A stretch of 64,000 bases of DNA from Pseudomonas graminis (GCF_001705435.1 NZ_MDEN01000059.1:186001-250000), one strand, 5' to 3'. Counted from the stretch's first letter, positions 1 to 8,380 are shown. A program made the numbers and translations. Notes: generated by a model not told the origin, from the letters alone.

Positions 1-1
1 C

Positions 2-412
2 GCGATCATCGCGCAGGAATACAAAGCCGGCCGCCTGGACAGCATCCGTCTGGAGCGCCTCGAAGCGACGCTGGTGGAAATTTCCAATAATCAGGGCGGA
101 ATGGAGCGCATCGCCAATACGCCGTTGCCTTACCCCTACGTGACGTTTCCGCGCCTTTTCATCACGCTGTTCTGCATCATTGTGCCGATCGGCCTGGTAG
201 ACACGCTGGGATGGTTCACGCCGCTGGCGTCCACCGTGGTGGGCTTCATGCTGCTGGCAATCGAGAAAATCGGCACCGACCTGCAAAGCCCGTTCAAAGC
301 CTCCGAGCACGAGATCCAGATGAAAGCGCTGTGCGAAAACATCTCCGGCAATCTGAATTCGATGCTGCAGGACGCGATGGATAAGCGGCCGGTTGAAGTG
401 GCTTATTCGTAG
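2..412 (+). CDS. Bestrophin-family membrane protein, C-terminal part
   Basis: The reading frame is open from the left edge of the window and ends with TAG at 410-412, so the N-terminus lies outside. The visible 136 residues contain two hydrophobic segments, one around FITLFCIIVPIGLVDTLGWF and one around FMLLAIEKIG, followed by a soluble tail. The motif PLPYPY followed by a membrane segment and 'IGTDLQSPF' is typical of the bacterial bestrophin / UPF0187 family, which are pentameric anion or cation channels in the inner membrane. The family call rests on recognition of these motifs, and the substrate ion cannot be deduced. Confidence 0.75.
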   Translation, partial: AIIAQEYKAGRLDSIRLERLEATLVEISNNQGGMERIANTPLPYPYVTFPRLFITLFCIIVPIGLVDTLGWFTPLASTVVGFMLLAIEKIGTDLQSPFKASEHEIQMKALCENISGNLNSMLQDAMDKRPVEVAYS

Positions 413-517
413 ATCTAGATATTCCCTGCGTCCCGGCTCTGCGAGGTCAGCATTAAATGCTACATAGCGTGGGACGTTTTGAATTAGCGAGCCGCTACCG
501 GATGTGAAATGGCGTAA

Positions 518-586
518 GACGTCGGCGAGCTGTATCACCTGGTGACGTTTATCCCCGTGCTGCTGATCTATGTTGGCTATGGTTAA
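518..586 (+). other. Short hydrophobic coding remnant
   Basis: A 22-codon open stretch after a stop at 515-517 encodes a peptide ending in LVTFIPVLLIYVGYG and a TAA stop. It has no start codon or ribosome binding site. It looks like the last membrane helix of a decayed membrane protein gene. The rest of 413-663 shows no coding signal other than the operator described at 625-641. The identity of the parent gene is unknown. Confidence 0.25.
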
Positions 587-624
587 AGCCGTTGGGCGGA
601 GTCATGGCCCTATCGACATAAATC

Positions 625-641
625 ATACCCGTAACGGGTAT
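625..641. promoter_or_regulatory. Palindromic operator of the toxin-antitoxin pair
   Basis: A perfect inverted repeat ATACCCGT-A-ACGGGTAT lies 22 bases upstream of the toxin start and overlaps a -10-like TATACA at 639-644. XRE-type antitoxins of HigA-like modules repress their own operon through palindromes of this kind, so this is the probable binding site of the product of 1029-1334. The symmetry is seen directly and the binding is inferred. Confidence 0.6.
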
Positions 642-663
642 ACACTCAGAATCAGGTGATCGG

Positions 664-1039
664 ATGATGGTGCTGAAGCGAAGGGATTTCGCAAAGTGGC
701 AAGCTGGCGAAAATCTTTCCGACAACGCGCTCTGCGATGCAGTTGCAGAGATGGAAGACGGTTTGGTCGACGCGGATTTGGGAGGAAGCTTGTACAAGAA
801 GCGAGTCGCCCGGTCCGGCGGAGGGAAGAGCAGCGGTTATCGTACCCTGCTATCCGCGAAGTCGGGAGACAGCTACGTGTTTCTGATCGGTTTTGCGAAA
901 AGCGCCCGAGCAAATATTACGGCTGAGGAAAAAAAAGGCTCTGCGCTGTGCGGGCAAAGTTTTTCTCGGCCTGCCCGAGGATGCAATGGTGTTGGCTTTG
1001 CGGGCTGGAACGTTAGAGGAGGTTCACTGTGACCAGTAA
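664..1039 (+). pseudogene. RelE/ParE-family toxin (COG4737-like) with a frameshift
   Basis: The N-terminal part, with residues such as VAEMEDGLVDADLGG and KKRVAR followed by SGYRTLL and FLIGFAKSARANI, is the signature of a small RelE-like mRNA-interferase family paired with XRE antitoxins. The frame is intact to a run of eight A at 929-936. It then continues out of frame and stops at 1030-1032, giving 122 residues with an unrelated tail. Removing one A restores the family ending (KKALRCAGKVFLGLPEDA...), which stops with TAA at 1037-1039 and gives 124 residues. The gene is therefore inactivated, or it depends on slippage, or the assembly carries a homopolymer error. The restored frame overlaps the antitoxin start by 11 bases, as expected for a translationally coupled pair. 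Confidence 0.75.
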
Positions 1040-1334
1040 AATCATTGAGGCGCTACGGGCAGATATCGCCGAGCTTTATGCGGAAGGCGCTGTGGGCAAG
1101 ATCACCCTGCGCGAGTTTGAGTCGATATGCCCAGCACCCGTCCGGGAGCTTAGCCCTGGGGATATACGGAACTTGAGGCTGGCGTTGAATTTCAGCCAGC
1201 CTGTATTCGCGCTGCACCTTAACACTACAGCTTCAACGGTACGCAAATGGGAACAGGGCGATAGCCGTCCTGCAGGACCTGCGTTGAAATTGCTGAATGT
1301 CATCGCCGACAAAGGCCTGCAGACCATCATCTGA
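1029..1334 (+). CDS. XRE-type antitoxin of a HigA/NadS-like module
   Basis: This 101-residue protein carries a C-terminal helix-turn-helix (about residues 52-90: LRLALNFSQPVFALHLNTTA followed by STVRKWEQG) of the COG2944 XRE class. It would bind DNA as a dimer, neutralise the adjacent toxin and repress the operon. The GTG start at 1029 is chosen because a strong GAGGAGG sits 8 bases upstream and the start overlaps the end of the restored toxin frame. The open frame is complete, so the antitoxin is intact although the toxin frame is broken. It faces the convergent asparaginase gene with only 14 bases between stops. Confidence 0.85.
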   Translation: MTSKIIEALRADIAELYAEGAVGKITLREFESICPAPVRELSPGDIRNLRLALNFSQPVFALHLNTTASTVRKWEQGDSRPAGPALKLLNVIADKGLQTII

Positions 1335-1348
1335 GCGGCGCTAGTCGC

Positions 1349-2353
1349 TCAGCGCAATTCCCCACACACATCCAGCTCCACCAACCGCCGCACGTCATCC
1401 CCATTTAGTCCAGCCCCCAACAGTGCATGCAGCTTGCCGAATGCGGCTTCGCGGGTCATGCCGCCGCCGGACAGCACGCCGACACCGCGCAGACGACTGC
1501 CGGCCTCATACACATCCAGTTCGACGCCGCCTTCGTGGCATTGGGTAATCGCCACGACGACGACGCCTTGCCGGTGCGCACGCTGCAGGCTGGCAAGAAA
1601 GTCGGCGTTATCGCTGGGGCCCGTGCCGCTGCCGAAGCATTCCAACACAAGACCCTGAATACCGCTGTCGATCAGACCGTCGAGCTGAGCGGCGCCAATG
1701 CCGGGAAACAGGGGCAGCACGGCGACGTTCGCCAGTTGCCTGGGCTGACGATAATCCAGTGCCGCTGGCAACGCCGATGCGGCCTCACCACCCCGAGCGC
1801 GATTAAGTGCCGCGAACGGATTACGGCCGAAGCTGCGGATCTTCGCGCAACGAGTGGGCTCGAGCAGCTCGCCGTGGAAGTACAGATGCACCCCCGAGGC
1901 GAGCCCGTGACCCAACGCCTGCAAGGCGCCGTTGACGTTTTCCCAGGCATCGCTGTCGGGAACCCCCGCTGGCAGCATGGAGCCGGTGAACACCACAGGG
2001 GCATTCAGGCCCAACAGTTGAAAGCTCATGGCCGCTGCGCTGTAGGCCAGGGTGTCGGTGCCGTGCAGGATCAGCACGGCATCGCAACCTTGCGCTTCAA
2101 TTGCCTCGACCACCGCCTCACGCAAGCGCTGCCAGTAGGCGGGCGTCATGTTGGCGCTGTCGATCAGGGGAGACATTTCGCGGAACGTCCACTGCGGCAC
2201 GACCATTTCGGGCAGTGCAGCCAGTTGCTCAGCCATGCGCGCTTCAAAGCCGGAAGCGGGCGCCAGCCCGTTTTCGCTGGCCTGCATGCCGATGGTTCCA
2301 CCGGTATACAGCACCATCACCTGGCGGGCTGGTGCGTGGTTTTCGCGGTTCAT
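1349..2353 (-). CDS. ansA: L-asparaginase, type I (cytoplasmic)
   Basis: The enzyme hydrolyses L-asparagine to L-aspartate and ammonia. The 334-residue protein has both asparaginase signatures: YTGGTIGM at 16-23, with nucleophile Thr20, and HGTDT at 97-101, with Thr99 and Asp100. There is no signal peptide, and the length matches the cytoplasmic AnsA type (about 338 in E. coli). A good GGGAGA site precedes the ATG. The gene lies 30 bases downstream of the amino-acid symporter on the same strand, so the two are probably co-transcribed. Together with aspA upstream it would form an asparagine to aspartate to fumarate route. Confidence 0.92.
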   Translation of the reverse strand: MNRENHAPARQVMVLYTGGTIGMQASENGLAPASGFEARMAEQLAALPEMVVPQWTFREMSPLIDSANMTPAYWQRLREAVVEAIEAQGCDAVLILHGTDTLAYSAAAMSFQLLGLNAPVVFTGSMLPAGVPDSDAWENVNGALQALGHGLASGVHLYFHGELLEPTRCAKIRSFGRNPFAALNRARGGEAASALPAALDYRQPRQLANVAVLPLFPGIGAAQLDGLIDSGIQGLVLECFGSGTGPSDNADFLASLQRAHRQGVVVVAITQCHEGGVELDVYEAGSRLRGVGVLSGGGMTREAAFGKLHALLGAGLNGDDVRRLVELDVCGELR

Positions 2354-2383
2354 GCCTGTCTCCCTCAGTAGACGTTCAAATGA

Positions 2384-3838
2384 TCAACGCGGGTCCGCGA
2401 CGGGTTTGCCGCTGATCGCTTGCGCGTGGGCCGCAGGCTGAGCGGCATCAGGCTTTGGCCAGGCTTTCAGGTCCAGGTCCAGATCGGGGAACTGGCTGGA
2501 GTCGAAGACTGGCGTCTTGATGCCGGCTTTACGCTGGGCATCGTAGTCGTTCAACACCCGCAGCGCGATTTTGAACAGCATCGCCAACGCGATCAGGTTG
2601 ACGAAGGCCAGCAGCGTCATGGTGATGTCGGCGAAGGCGAACACCGTGCCCAGATCTTCAACGGCGCCCCACAGAATCAGCGCAAGGACCAATACGCGAT
2701 AGAAGAAGATCGCCTTGCGGTTCTCGCCCAGCAGGAAGCGCAGGCTGTTTTCGCCCAGGTAGTAGTTGTAGAGGATGGAGGTGAACACGAACAGCGCCAG
2801 CGCCACGCTGATGAACAGTCTGCCCCAGTCACCGACGACGGCGGCGAGGGAGTTCTGCGTCAGGGCAATACCATCGCCTTCGAAGCCAGGCGTGTAGAAA
2901 CCCGACAGCAGGATCAGCAGCGCGGTGCAGGTGCAGATGACGAAAGTGTCGAGGAATACGCTGAACGCCTGAACCACACCCTGTGCAACCGGGTGCTCGA
3001 CCTGAGCGACCGCTGCAACGTTGGGCGCACTGCCCAGCCCGGCTTCGTTGGCGAAGACGCCACGTTTGACGCCCATGACAATGGCGCTGCCGATTAGGCC
3101 ACCGAACACTTCATCCATGCCGAACGCGCTTTTGACGATGGTCATCAGCATGTGCGGAACGTGTTCGAACTGCACGCCGATGACATACAGCGTGACGGCG
3201 ATATAGACCAGCGTCTTGATCGGCACCAGCAGGTCGGCGACCTTGGCGATGCGCTTGATCCCGCCGACGAACACCAGACCCAGCAGAATCGCCAGACCGA
3301 CGCCGGCGTAGCTCGGCGAGATCTTGAACGCGTCGTTGAGCGAGTGGGTCACGGCGTGGGATTGCAGGCCGTTGAAGGCAAAACCGAAGGTCACCAGCAA
3401 CAACACCGCCATGATCATGCCCAGCCAGCGTTTGCCCAGCCCGTGCTGAATGTAATACGACGGACCGCCGCGGAACTGGCCTTCGGCGTCGCAGCGTTTG
3501 TACAGTTGGCCGAGGGAGCATTCGAAAAAGCTGCTCGCCATGCCGACAAGGGCAGTGACCCACATCCAGAACACTGCGCCGGGGCCACCCAGGGTCACGG
3601 CAATGCCGACGCCTGCGATGTTGCCGGCGCCAACACGGCCGGCAAGGCTCAGCATCAAGGCCTGAAATGAACTCAACTGGCCCGCGCTGCTGCGCAGACT
3701 GTCGCGAAACACGGCGAACATGTGAAAGAAGTGACGGAACTGAACGAAACGCGAGCGAATCGTGAAATATCCACCGAGCCCAACAATGAGCACGATCAGT
3801 ACTTTTCCCGAGAGGAAGTCGTTGATGACTTCAAGCAT
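2384..3838 (-). CDS. AGCS-family sodium:alanine/glycine symporter
   Basis: This 484-residue inner-membrane transporter has about ten hydrophobic segments and the conserved AGCS features GRVGAGNIAGVGIAVTLGGPG (about residues 67-87), RGGPSYYIQ and FANEAGLGSAPNVAA. Family members import alanine, glycine, and in some bacteria glutamine or asparagine, with Na+. The ATG is preceded by GAGG, and a -10-like TATAGT lies at 3870-3875 on the same strand. Its tail-to-head placement with ansA makes a role in amide or neutral amino-acid uptake plausible, but the substrate is an inference. Confidence 0.88.
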   Translation of the reverse strand: MLEVINDFLSGKVLIVLIVGLGGYFTIRSRFVQFRHFFHMFAVFRDSLRSSAGQLSSFQALMLSLAGRVGAGNIAGVGIAVTLGGPGAVFWMWVTALVGMASSFFECSLGQLYKRCDAEGQFRGGPSYYIQHGLGKRWLGMIMAVLLLVTFGFAFNGLQSHAVTHSLNDAFKISPSYAGVGLAILLGLVFVGGIKRIAKVADLLVPIKTLVYIAVTLYVIGVQFEHVPHMLMTIVKSAFGMDEVFGGLIGSAIVMGVKRGVFANEAGLGSAPNVAAVAQVEHPVAQGVVQAFSVFLDTFVICTCTALLILLSGFYTPGFEGDGIALTQNSLAAVVGDWGRLFISVALALFVFTSILYNYYLGENSLRFLLGENRKAIFFYRVLVLALILWGAVEDLGTVFAFADITMTLLAFVNLIALAMLFKIALRVLNDYDAQRKAGIKTPVFDSSQFPDLDLDLKAWPKPDAAQPAAHAQAISGKPVADPR

Positions 3839-3932
3839 TGGTGTTTCCTCGCTTTCTTAGAGGGTGCGCACTATACCGGCGCGCGTTATTGGAGTCTTTA
3901 TCCGGTTTGCATCAAGCCCATATGACACTGGG

Positions 3933-3969
3933 CAAAAAAAAGGGCCTGGAAGCGTGTGCTCCCGGCCCT
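3933..3969 (-). terminator. Rho-independent terminator of aspA
   Basis: Read on the minus strand, arms at 3958-3969 (AGGGCCGGGAGC) and 3941-3953 (GCTTCCAGGCCCT) pair with one mismatch and are followed by a run of eight T. The terminator lies about 70 bases after the aspA stop and separates aspA from the symporter-asparaginase operon. Confidence 0.8.
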
Positions 3970-4037
3970 CAAAAGGGTGAGGGGTGTCTAGACCCTCAGC
4001 CTGGTGATCATGTTGCAAGTGCTGCAGAGCCGGACGA

Positions 4038-5462
4038 TCAAGCCTTCAAGGGCACGAGCCGCGGCGCAATCATGTTCTCGGGGCGCAGGATGTCCGCCAG
4101 CATGACGTCGTCCAGCAAGCCCTCTTCACGCACCAGCTCCAGCACGCCACGGCCTGTTTCGAGCGCGATACGGGCAATGCGAGTGGCGTTTTCGTAGCCG
4201 ATGTACGGGTTCAGCGCAGTGACGAGGCCGATCGAGTGCTCGACCAGCTCACGGCAGCGCACTTCGTTGGCGGTAATGCCGACGATGCAGTGCTCGCGCA
4301 GCATGTCCATGGCGCGCTGCAGCAGGCGAATCGAGTCGAAGATCTTGTAGGCGATCAACGGCTCCATCACGTTCAACTGCAATTGACCGCCTTCGGCCGC
4401 GATGGTCAGCGCCAGGTCGTTGCCCATGATTTCAAAGGCGCACATGTTCACCGCCTCCGGAATCACCGGATTCACCTTGCCCGGCATGATCGAGCTGCCT
4501 GGCTGACGGGCAGGGAGGTTGATTTCGTTGATGCCGGTGCGCGGGCCGCTGGAGAGCAGGCGCAGGTCGTTGCAGATCTTCGACAGCTTGACCGCGGTGC
4601 GCTTGAGCATCCCGGAGAACAGCACGAAAGCACCCATGTCGGACGTGGCTTCGATCAGGTCCGCAGCCGGCACTAGCGGCTGGCCGCTGATGGTCGCCAG
4701 ACGCTGAACGGCCAGGTGCTGATAACCAGGGTCGGCGTTGATGCCGGTACCGATGGCAGTGCCGCCGAGGTTAACTTCGGTCAGCAGCTCAGGGGCCAGG
4801 CTGCGCAGGCGGTTGAGGTCTTCTGTCAAGGTGGTGGCGAAGGCGCGGAATTCCTGACCCAGGGTCATTGGCACCGCGTCTTGCAGTTGGGTACGACCCA
4901 TTTTCAACACGTGGTTGAACTCGTGGCCTTTGGCCGCGAACGCCTGAATCAGGCTGTCGAGGCTGGCGAGCAGCGCGTCGTGGCCCAACAGCAGACCCAG
5001 GCGAATGGCCGTCGGGTAGGCGTCGTTGGTGGACTGCGCCATGTTCACGTCGTTGTTCGGGTGCAGGAATGTGTATTCGCCTTTGGCATGGCCCATCGCT
5101 TCGAGCGCGATGTTGGCGATGACTTCGTTGGCGTTCATGTTGGTGGAGGTGCCGGCGCCGCCTTGAATCATGTCGACGACGAACTGATCGTGGAAATCAC
5201 CGCGGATCAGTCGCGCGCAGGCTTCGCTTATGCCCGCATGTTTCTCGTTGCTCAAATGGCCCAGCTGATGGTTTGCGTCCGCTGCTGCCTGCTTGACCAT
5301 CGCCAGCGCTACGACCAGCTTTGGGTAGTGCGAAAGCGGAACGCCAGAGAGGCGGAAGTTATGCACTGCGCGCAGGGTCTGGATGCCGTAATACGCTTCA
5401 GCGGGTACTTCGAGAACGCCAAGCAAGTCTTTTTCGATGCGAAATGATGCAGCGGAGGACAT
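4038..5462 (-). CDS. aspA: Aspartate ammonia-lyase (aspartase)
   Basis: Aspartase deaminates L-aspartate to fumarate and ammonia as a homotetramer. The 474-residue protein carries the fumarase/aspartase superfamily signature GSSIMPGKVNP at 322-332, whose serine is the catalytic base, plus GGAGTSTNMN (101-110) and NDVNMAQSTND (137-147). The arrangement fits AspA better than fumarase because it resembles E. coli AspA in length and lies beside asparaginase. It has its own terminator downstream and is divergent from a LysR regulator at 5676, with a dyad at 5559-5575 between them that may control it. Confidence 0.93.
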   Translation of the reverse strand: MSSAASFRIEKDLLGVLEVPAEAYYGIQTLRAVHNFRLSGVPLSHYPKLVVALAMVKQAAADANHQLGHLSNEKHAGISEACARLIRGDFHDQFVVDMIQGGAGTSTNMNANEVIANIALEAMGHAKGEYTFLHPNNDVNMAQSTNDAYPTAIRLGLLLGHDALLASLDSLIQAFAAKGHEFNHVLKMGRTQLQDAVPMTLGQEFRAFATTLTEDLNRLRSLAPELLTEVNLGGTAIGTGINADPGYQHLAVQRLATISGQPLVPAADLIEATSDMGAFVLFSGMLKRTAVKLSKICNDLRLLSSGPRTGINEINLPARQPGSSIMPGKVNPVIPEAVNMCAFEIMGNDLALTIAAEGGQLQLNVMEPLIAYKIFDSIRLLQRAMDMLREHCIVGITANEVRCRELVEHSIGLVTALNPYIGYENATRIARIALETGRGVLELVREEGLLDDVMLADILRPENMIAPRLVPLKA

Positions 5463-5558
5463 GATAGAGAAAGTCTCAAGATGGGCACGGACTAAGCCGG
5501 AACGCCCTTGATACTAGGCCTGTAGGCTATTCTGGACCAATGCTGTAAAACGCTGCCC

Positions 5559-5575
5559 TATGCGCAATCGGCATA
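5559..5575. promoter_or_regulatory. Candidate LysR-type binding site between aspA and its divergent regulator
   Basis: TATGC-N7-GCATA is a perfect interrupted dyad that contains the T-N11-A form typical of LysR sites. It lies almost midway between the two divergent starts (5462 and 5676). I infer that the LysR protein encoded at 5676 binds here to control itself and aspA. No other feature is evident in 5463-5675. Confidence 0.5.
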
Positions 5576-5675
5576 ATGCCGTGGTGACGTGGGGATTGTT
5601 GCAAGCGTGTGAATCAGTGTATGACGCTCCCGTTTGCGCCTGCGTATGCGTAACTTCTTTTAGGTTGGAGAAACG

Positions 5676-6575
5676 ATGAACCTGGAAAGCAAATGGCTGG
5701 AAGACTTCAGTGCGCTGGCCGCGACCCGCAGTTTTTCCCAGGCAGCGGAGCGTCGGTTCGTCACGCAACCGGCTTTCAGCCGGCGCATTCGCAGCCTCGA
5801 AGCAGCCTTGGGGCTGACGCTCGTCAATCGCTCTCGCACGCCGATCGAACTGACAGCGGCGGGGCAGTTATTCCTCGTCACCGCGCGCACGGTGGTCGAC
5901 CAGCTCGGCGAAGTGCTGCGTCATTTGCACCATCTGGAAAGCGGGCAGGGCGAGGTCATGCAGATCGCTGCGGCGCACTCGCTGGCACTGAGTTTTTTTC
6001 CCCGCTGGATCGCGCAATTGCGCAACGAAGGGCTGAACATTGCCACACGCCTGGTCGCCACCAACGTCGGTGACGCGGTGCACGCGCTGCGTGAAGGCGG
6101 CTGCGATCTGATGCTGGCGTTCTACGACCCCGACGCGGCGCTGCAAATGGACGCCGAGATCTTCCCGTCGTTGCATCTGGGCGTGACCGAAATGCTGCCG
6201 GTCTGCTCGACGGACGAAGAGGGACGGCCGCTGTTCGACCTGGAAGGGGAGCAGAGCGTGCCGCTGCTGGCGTACAGCGCAGGTGCGTTTCTGGGTCGCT
6301 CGGTGAACCTGCTGTTGCGCCAGCGTAGCGTGCGCTTCACGACGATTTACGAAACGGCAATGGCCGACAGTCTCAAGGGCATGGCGTTGCAGGGGTTGGG
6401 GATCGCATGGGTGCCAAGGCTGAGCGTGACGGCGGAGCTCGAACGGGGAGAGCTGGTGATCTGCGGCGGCACTCAGTGGCACGTCCCGCTGGAGATTCGG
6501 CTGTACCGCTGCGCCTTGGTTCGAAAGGCCAATGTCCGGCTGCTGTGGCGCAAGCTGGAAGCCGGCGGCACCTAA
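5676..6575 (+). CDS. LysR-family transcriptional regulator, divergent from aspA
   Basis: The 299-residue protein has an N-terminal winged helix-turn-helix (residues 1-65, with FSQAAERRFVTQPAFSRRI as the recognition region) and a C-terminal substrate-binding domain. LysR regulators commonly control the adjacent divergent gene, so aspA is the natural target and aspartate, asparagine or fumarate a possible effector. An AGGTTGGAGA ribosome binding site precedes the ATG. As I recall, the same LysR-aspA arrangement occurs in P. aeruginosa. The effector is not deducible from sequence. Confidence 0.85.
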   Translation: MNLESKWLEDFSALAATRSFSQAAERRFVTQPAFSRRIRSLEAALGLTLVNRSRTPIELTAAGQLFLVTARTVVDQLGEVLRHLHHLESGQGEVMQIAAAHSLALSFFPRWIAQLRNEGLNIATRLVATNVGDAVHALREGGCDLMLAFYDPDAALQMDAEIFPSLHLGVTEMLPVCSTDEEGRPLFDLEGEQSVPLLAYSAGAFLGRSVNLLLRQRSVRFTTIYETAMADSLKGMALQGLGIAWVPRLSVTAELERGELVICGGTQWHVPLEIRLYRCALVRKANVRLLWRKLEAGGT

Positions 6576-6654
6576 CCGGCTGCCTGACCTTGGAGTCAGT
6601 AAATCCGGGCTTCCACGGGCCGGTTTGGCGGGCTGACGGGAGGTCGCCGGCAGC

Positions 6655-6683
6655 CTGTCAAACGAGGATCTTTGCGGTATACT
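6655..6683 (+). promoter_or_regulatory. Sigma-70-type promoter of the purE leader
   Basis: CTGTCA (6655-6660) and TATACT (6678-6683) are separated by 17 bases. Transcription would start near 6690, about 110 bases before purE, and would run through the hairpin at 6721-6762. Confidence 0.55.
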
Positions 6684-6720
6684 CCGCGGCCTTCGGCCGG
6701 TTCGACTGGTCATCATTTGT

Positions 6721-6762
6721 ACAACAAGCCACGCCGGTCCTCCCGCGTGGCTTGTTGTTTTT
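6721..6762 (+). terminator. Leader terminator or attenuator before purE
   Basis: A perfect 14-bp stem (ACAACAAGCCACGC at 6721-6734 and GCGTGGCTTGTTGT at 6745-6758) with a 10-base loop is followed by TTTT. It lies after the putative promoter and 36 bases before the purE ATG, so it would end most transcripts before the operon unless antitermination occurs. No known purine riboswitch motif was recognised. Confidence 0.75.
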
Positions 6763-6798
6763 AGCCGCGCCTGCGGGCGCCCGATGAGAGGCACGACG

Positions 6799-7290
6799 AT
6801 GAGCGCACTGGTTGGCGTGATCATGGGCTCCAAGTCCGATTGGTCCACCCTTAGCCACACCGCCGACATGCTTGAAAAGCTCGGCATTCCGTACGAAGTC
6901 AAAGTGGTTTCGGCGCACCGCACGCCCGATCTGCTGTTCAAGTACGCCGAAGAAGCCGAGGGCCGTGGCATCGAGGTGATCATCGCCGGCGCCGGTGGCG
7001 CCGCTCACCTGCCAGGCATGTGCGCTGCCAAGACTCACCTGCCCGTTCTGGGTGTCCCGGTTCAGTCTTCCATGCTGTCGGGCGTCGATTCATTGCTCTC
7101 CATCGTGCAGATGCCTGCCGGCATTCCGGTCGCGACCTTGGCCATCGGCAAAGCAGGCGCGATCAATGCTGCGCTGTTGTCGGCCAGTATTCTGGGCGCC
7201 AAGCACCCACACTTCCACGCAGTGCTGAAGACATTCCGCGCTGAGCAGACAGACAGCGTTCTGGACAATCCAGACCCACGCGAGGCCTGA
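6799..7290 (+). CDS. purE: 5-(carboxyamino)imidazole ribonucleotide mutase
   Basis: PurE converts N5-CAIR to CAIR in de novo purine synthesis. The 163-residue protein has the class I PurE motifs [10 protein letters not shown] near the N-terminus, VSAHRTP, and [11 protein letters not shown]. The ATG at 6799 is preferred to the one at 6784 because the protein then begins [11 protein letters not shown] as in homologues and has GAGAGG upstream. It is followed after 7 bases by purK, the classic bacterial purEK pair. Confidence 0.95.
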   Translation: MSALVGVIMGSKSDWSTLSHTADMLEKLGIPYEVKVVSAHRTPDLLFKYAEEAEGRGIEVIIAGAGGAAHLPGMCAAKTHLPVLGVPVQSSMLSGVDSLLSIVQMPAGIPVATLAIGKAGAINAALLSASILGAKHPHFHAVLKTFRAEQTDSVLDNPDPREA

Positions 7291-7297
7291 GGTTTTC

Positions 7298-8380
7298 ATG
7301 AAGATCGGCGTAATCGGTGGCGGCCAGTTGGGTCGCATGTTGGCACTGGCGGGCACTCCGCTGGGGATGAACTTCGCCTTCCTTGACCCTGCACCGGACG
7401 CCTGCGCCGCTGCCCTTGGCGAGCACCTGCTCGCCGATTACGGCGATCAGGAACACCTGCGCCTGCTGGCGAATGATGTTGATCTGGTCACCTTCGAATT
7501 TGAAAGCGTGCCGGCTGAAACCGTCGCTTTCCTGTCGCAGTTCGTGCCGGTTTACCCGAGTGCCGAAGCACTGCGCATCGCCCGCGATCGCTGGTTTGAA
7601 AAAAGCATGTTCAAGGACCTCGGCATCCCGACGCCGGCGTTCGCTGACATCCAGTCCCAGGCGGATCTGGACGCTGCGGTAGCCAGCATCGGTCTGCCGG
7701 CCGTGTTGAAAACCCGCACGCTGGGTTATGACGGCAAGGGCCAGAAAGTACTGCGCACCCCTGAAGACGTGAGCGACACCTTCGCCGAACTGGGCAGCGT
7801 GCCGTGCCTGCTGGAGGGCTTTGTGCCGTTCACCGGCGAAGTCTCGCTGATCACCGTACGCGCCCGTGATGGCGAAACCCGCTTCTATCCGCTGGTTCAC
7901 AACACCCATGACAGCGGCATCCTGCGCCTGTCCATCGCCAGCACCGACCACCCGTTGCAGGCATTGGCCGAAGACTACGCCGGTCGTGTGCTCAAGCAGC
8001 TGGATTATGTAGGGGTGCTGGCCTTTGAGTTCTTCGAAGTCGATGGCGGCCTGAAAGCCAACGAGATCGCCCCGCGCGTCCACAACTCGGGCCACTGGAC
8101 CACCGAAGGCGCCGAGTGCAGCCAGTTCGAGAACCATCTGCGCGCTGTTGCCGGTCTGCCGTTGGGTTCGACGGCCAAGGTCGGCGAAAGCGCGATGCTC
8201 AATTTCATCGGTGAAGTGCCGGCAGTGGATCAGGTCATCGCCGTCGAAGATTGCCATCTGCACCACTACGGCAAAGCCTTCAAGGCCGGGCGCAAGGTCG
8301 GCCACGCCACCGTGCGCAGCAAAGATCGCGCAACGCTGGATCGTCAGGTGAAACGGGTCGAAGCCTTGATCAAAAACTGA
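7298..8380 (+). CDS. purK: 5-(carboxyamino)imidazole ribonucleotide synthase
   Basis: PurK uses ATP and bicarbonate to carboxylate AIR to N5-CAIR, the substrate of PurE. The 360-residue ATP-grasp protein starts with the dinucleotide-fold-like MKIGVIGGGQLGRML. It contains LKTRTLGYDGKGQ (ATP-grasp loop) and NEIAPRVHNSGHWT near the metal-binding region. It sits 7 bases after purE, in the same operon. No clear terminator follows in 8381-8496. Confidence 0.95.
   Translation: MKIGVIGGGQLGRMLALAGTPLGMNFAFLDPAPDACAAALGEHLLADYGDQEHLRLLANDVDLVTFEFESVPAETVAFLSQFVPVYPSAEALRIARDRWFEKSMFKDLGIPTPAFADIQSQADLDAAVASIGLPAVLKTRTLGYDGKGQKVLRTPEDVSDTFAELGSVPCLLEGFVPFTGEVSLITVRARDGETRFYPLVHNTHDSGILRLSIASTDHPLQALAEDYAGRVLKQLDYVGVLAFEFFEVDGGLKANEIAPRVHNSGHWTTEGAECSQFENHLRAVAGLPLGSTAKVGESAMLNFIGEVPAVDQVIAVEDCHLHHYGKAFKAGRKVGHATVRSKDRATLDRQVKRVEALIKN

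Noticed and set aside
1427..2371. Long open frame on the plus strand opposite the asparaginase gene
   Set aside because: It mirrors ansA in an antisense frame, its composition is that of a high-GC shadow, and no ribosome binding site or family motif is visible.
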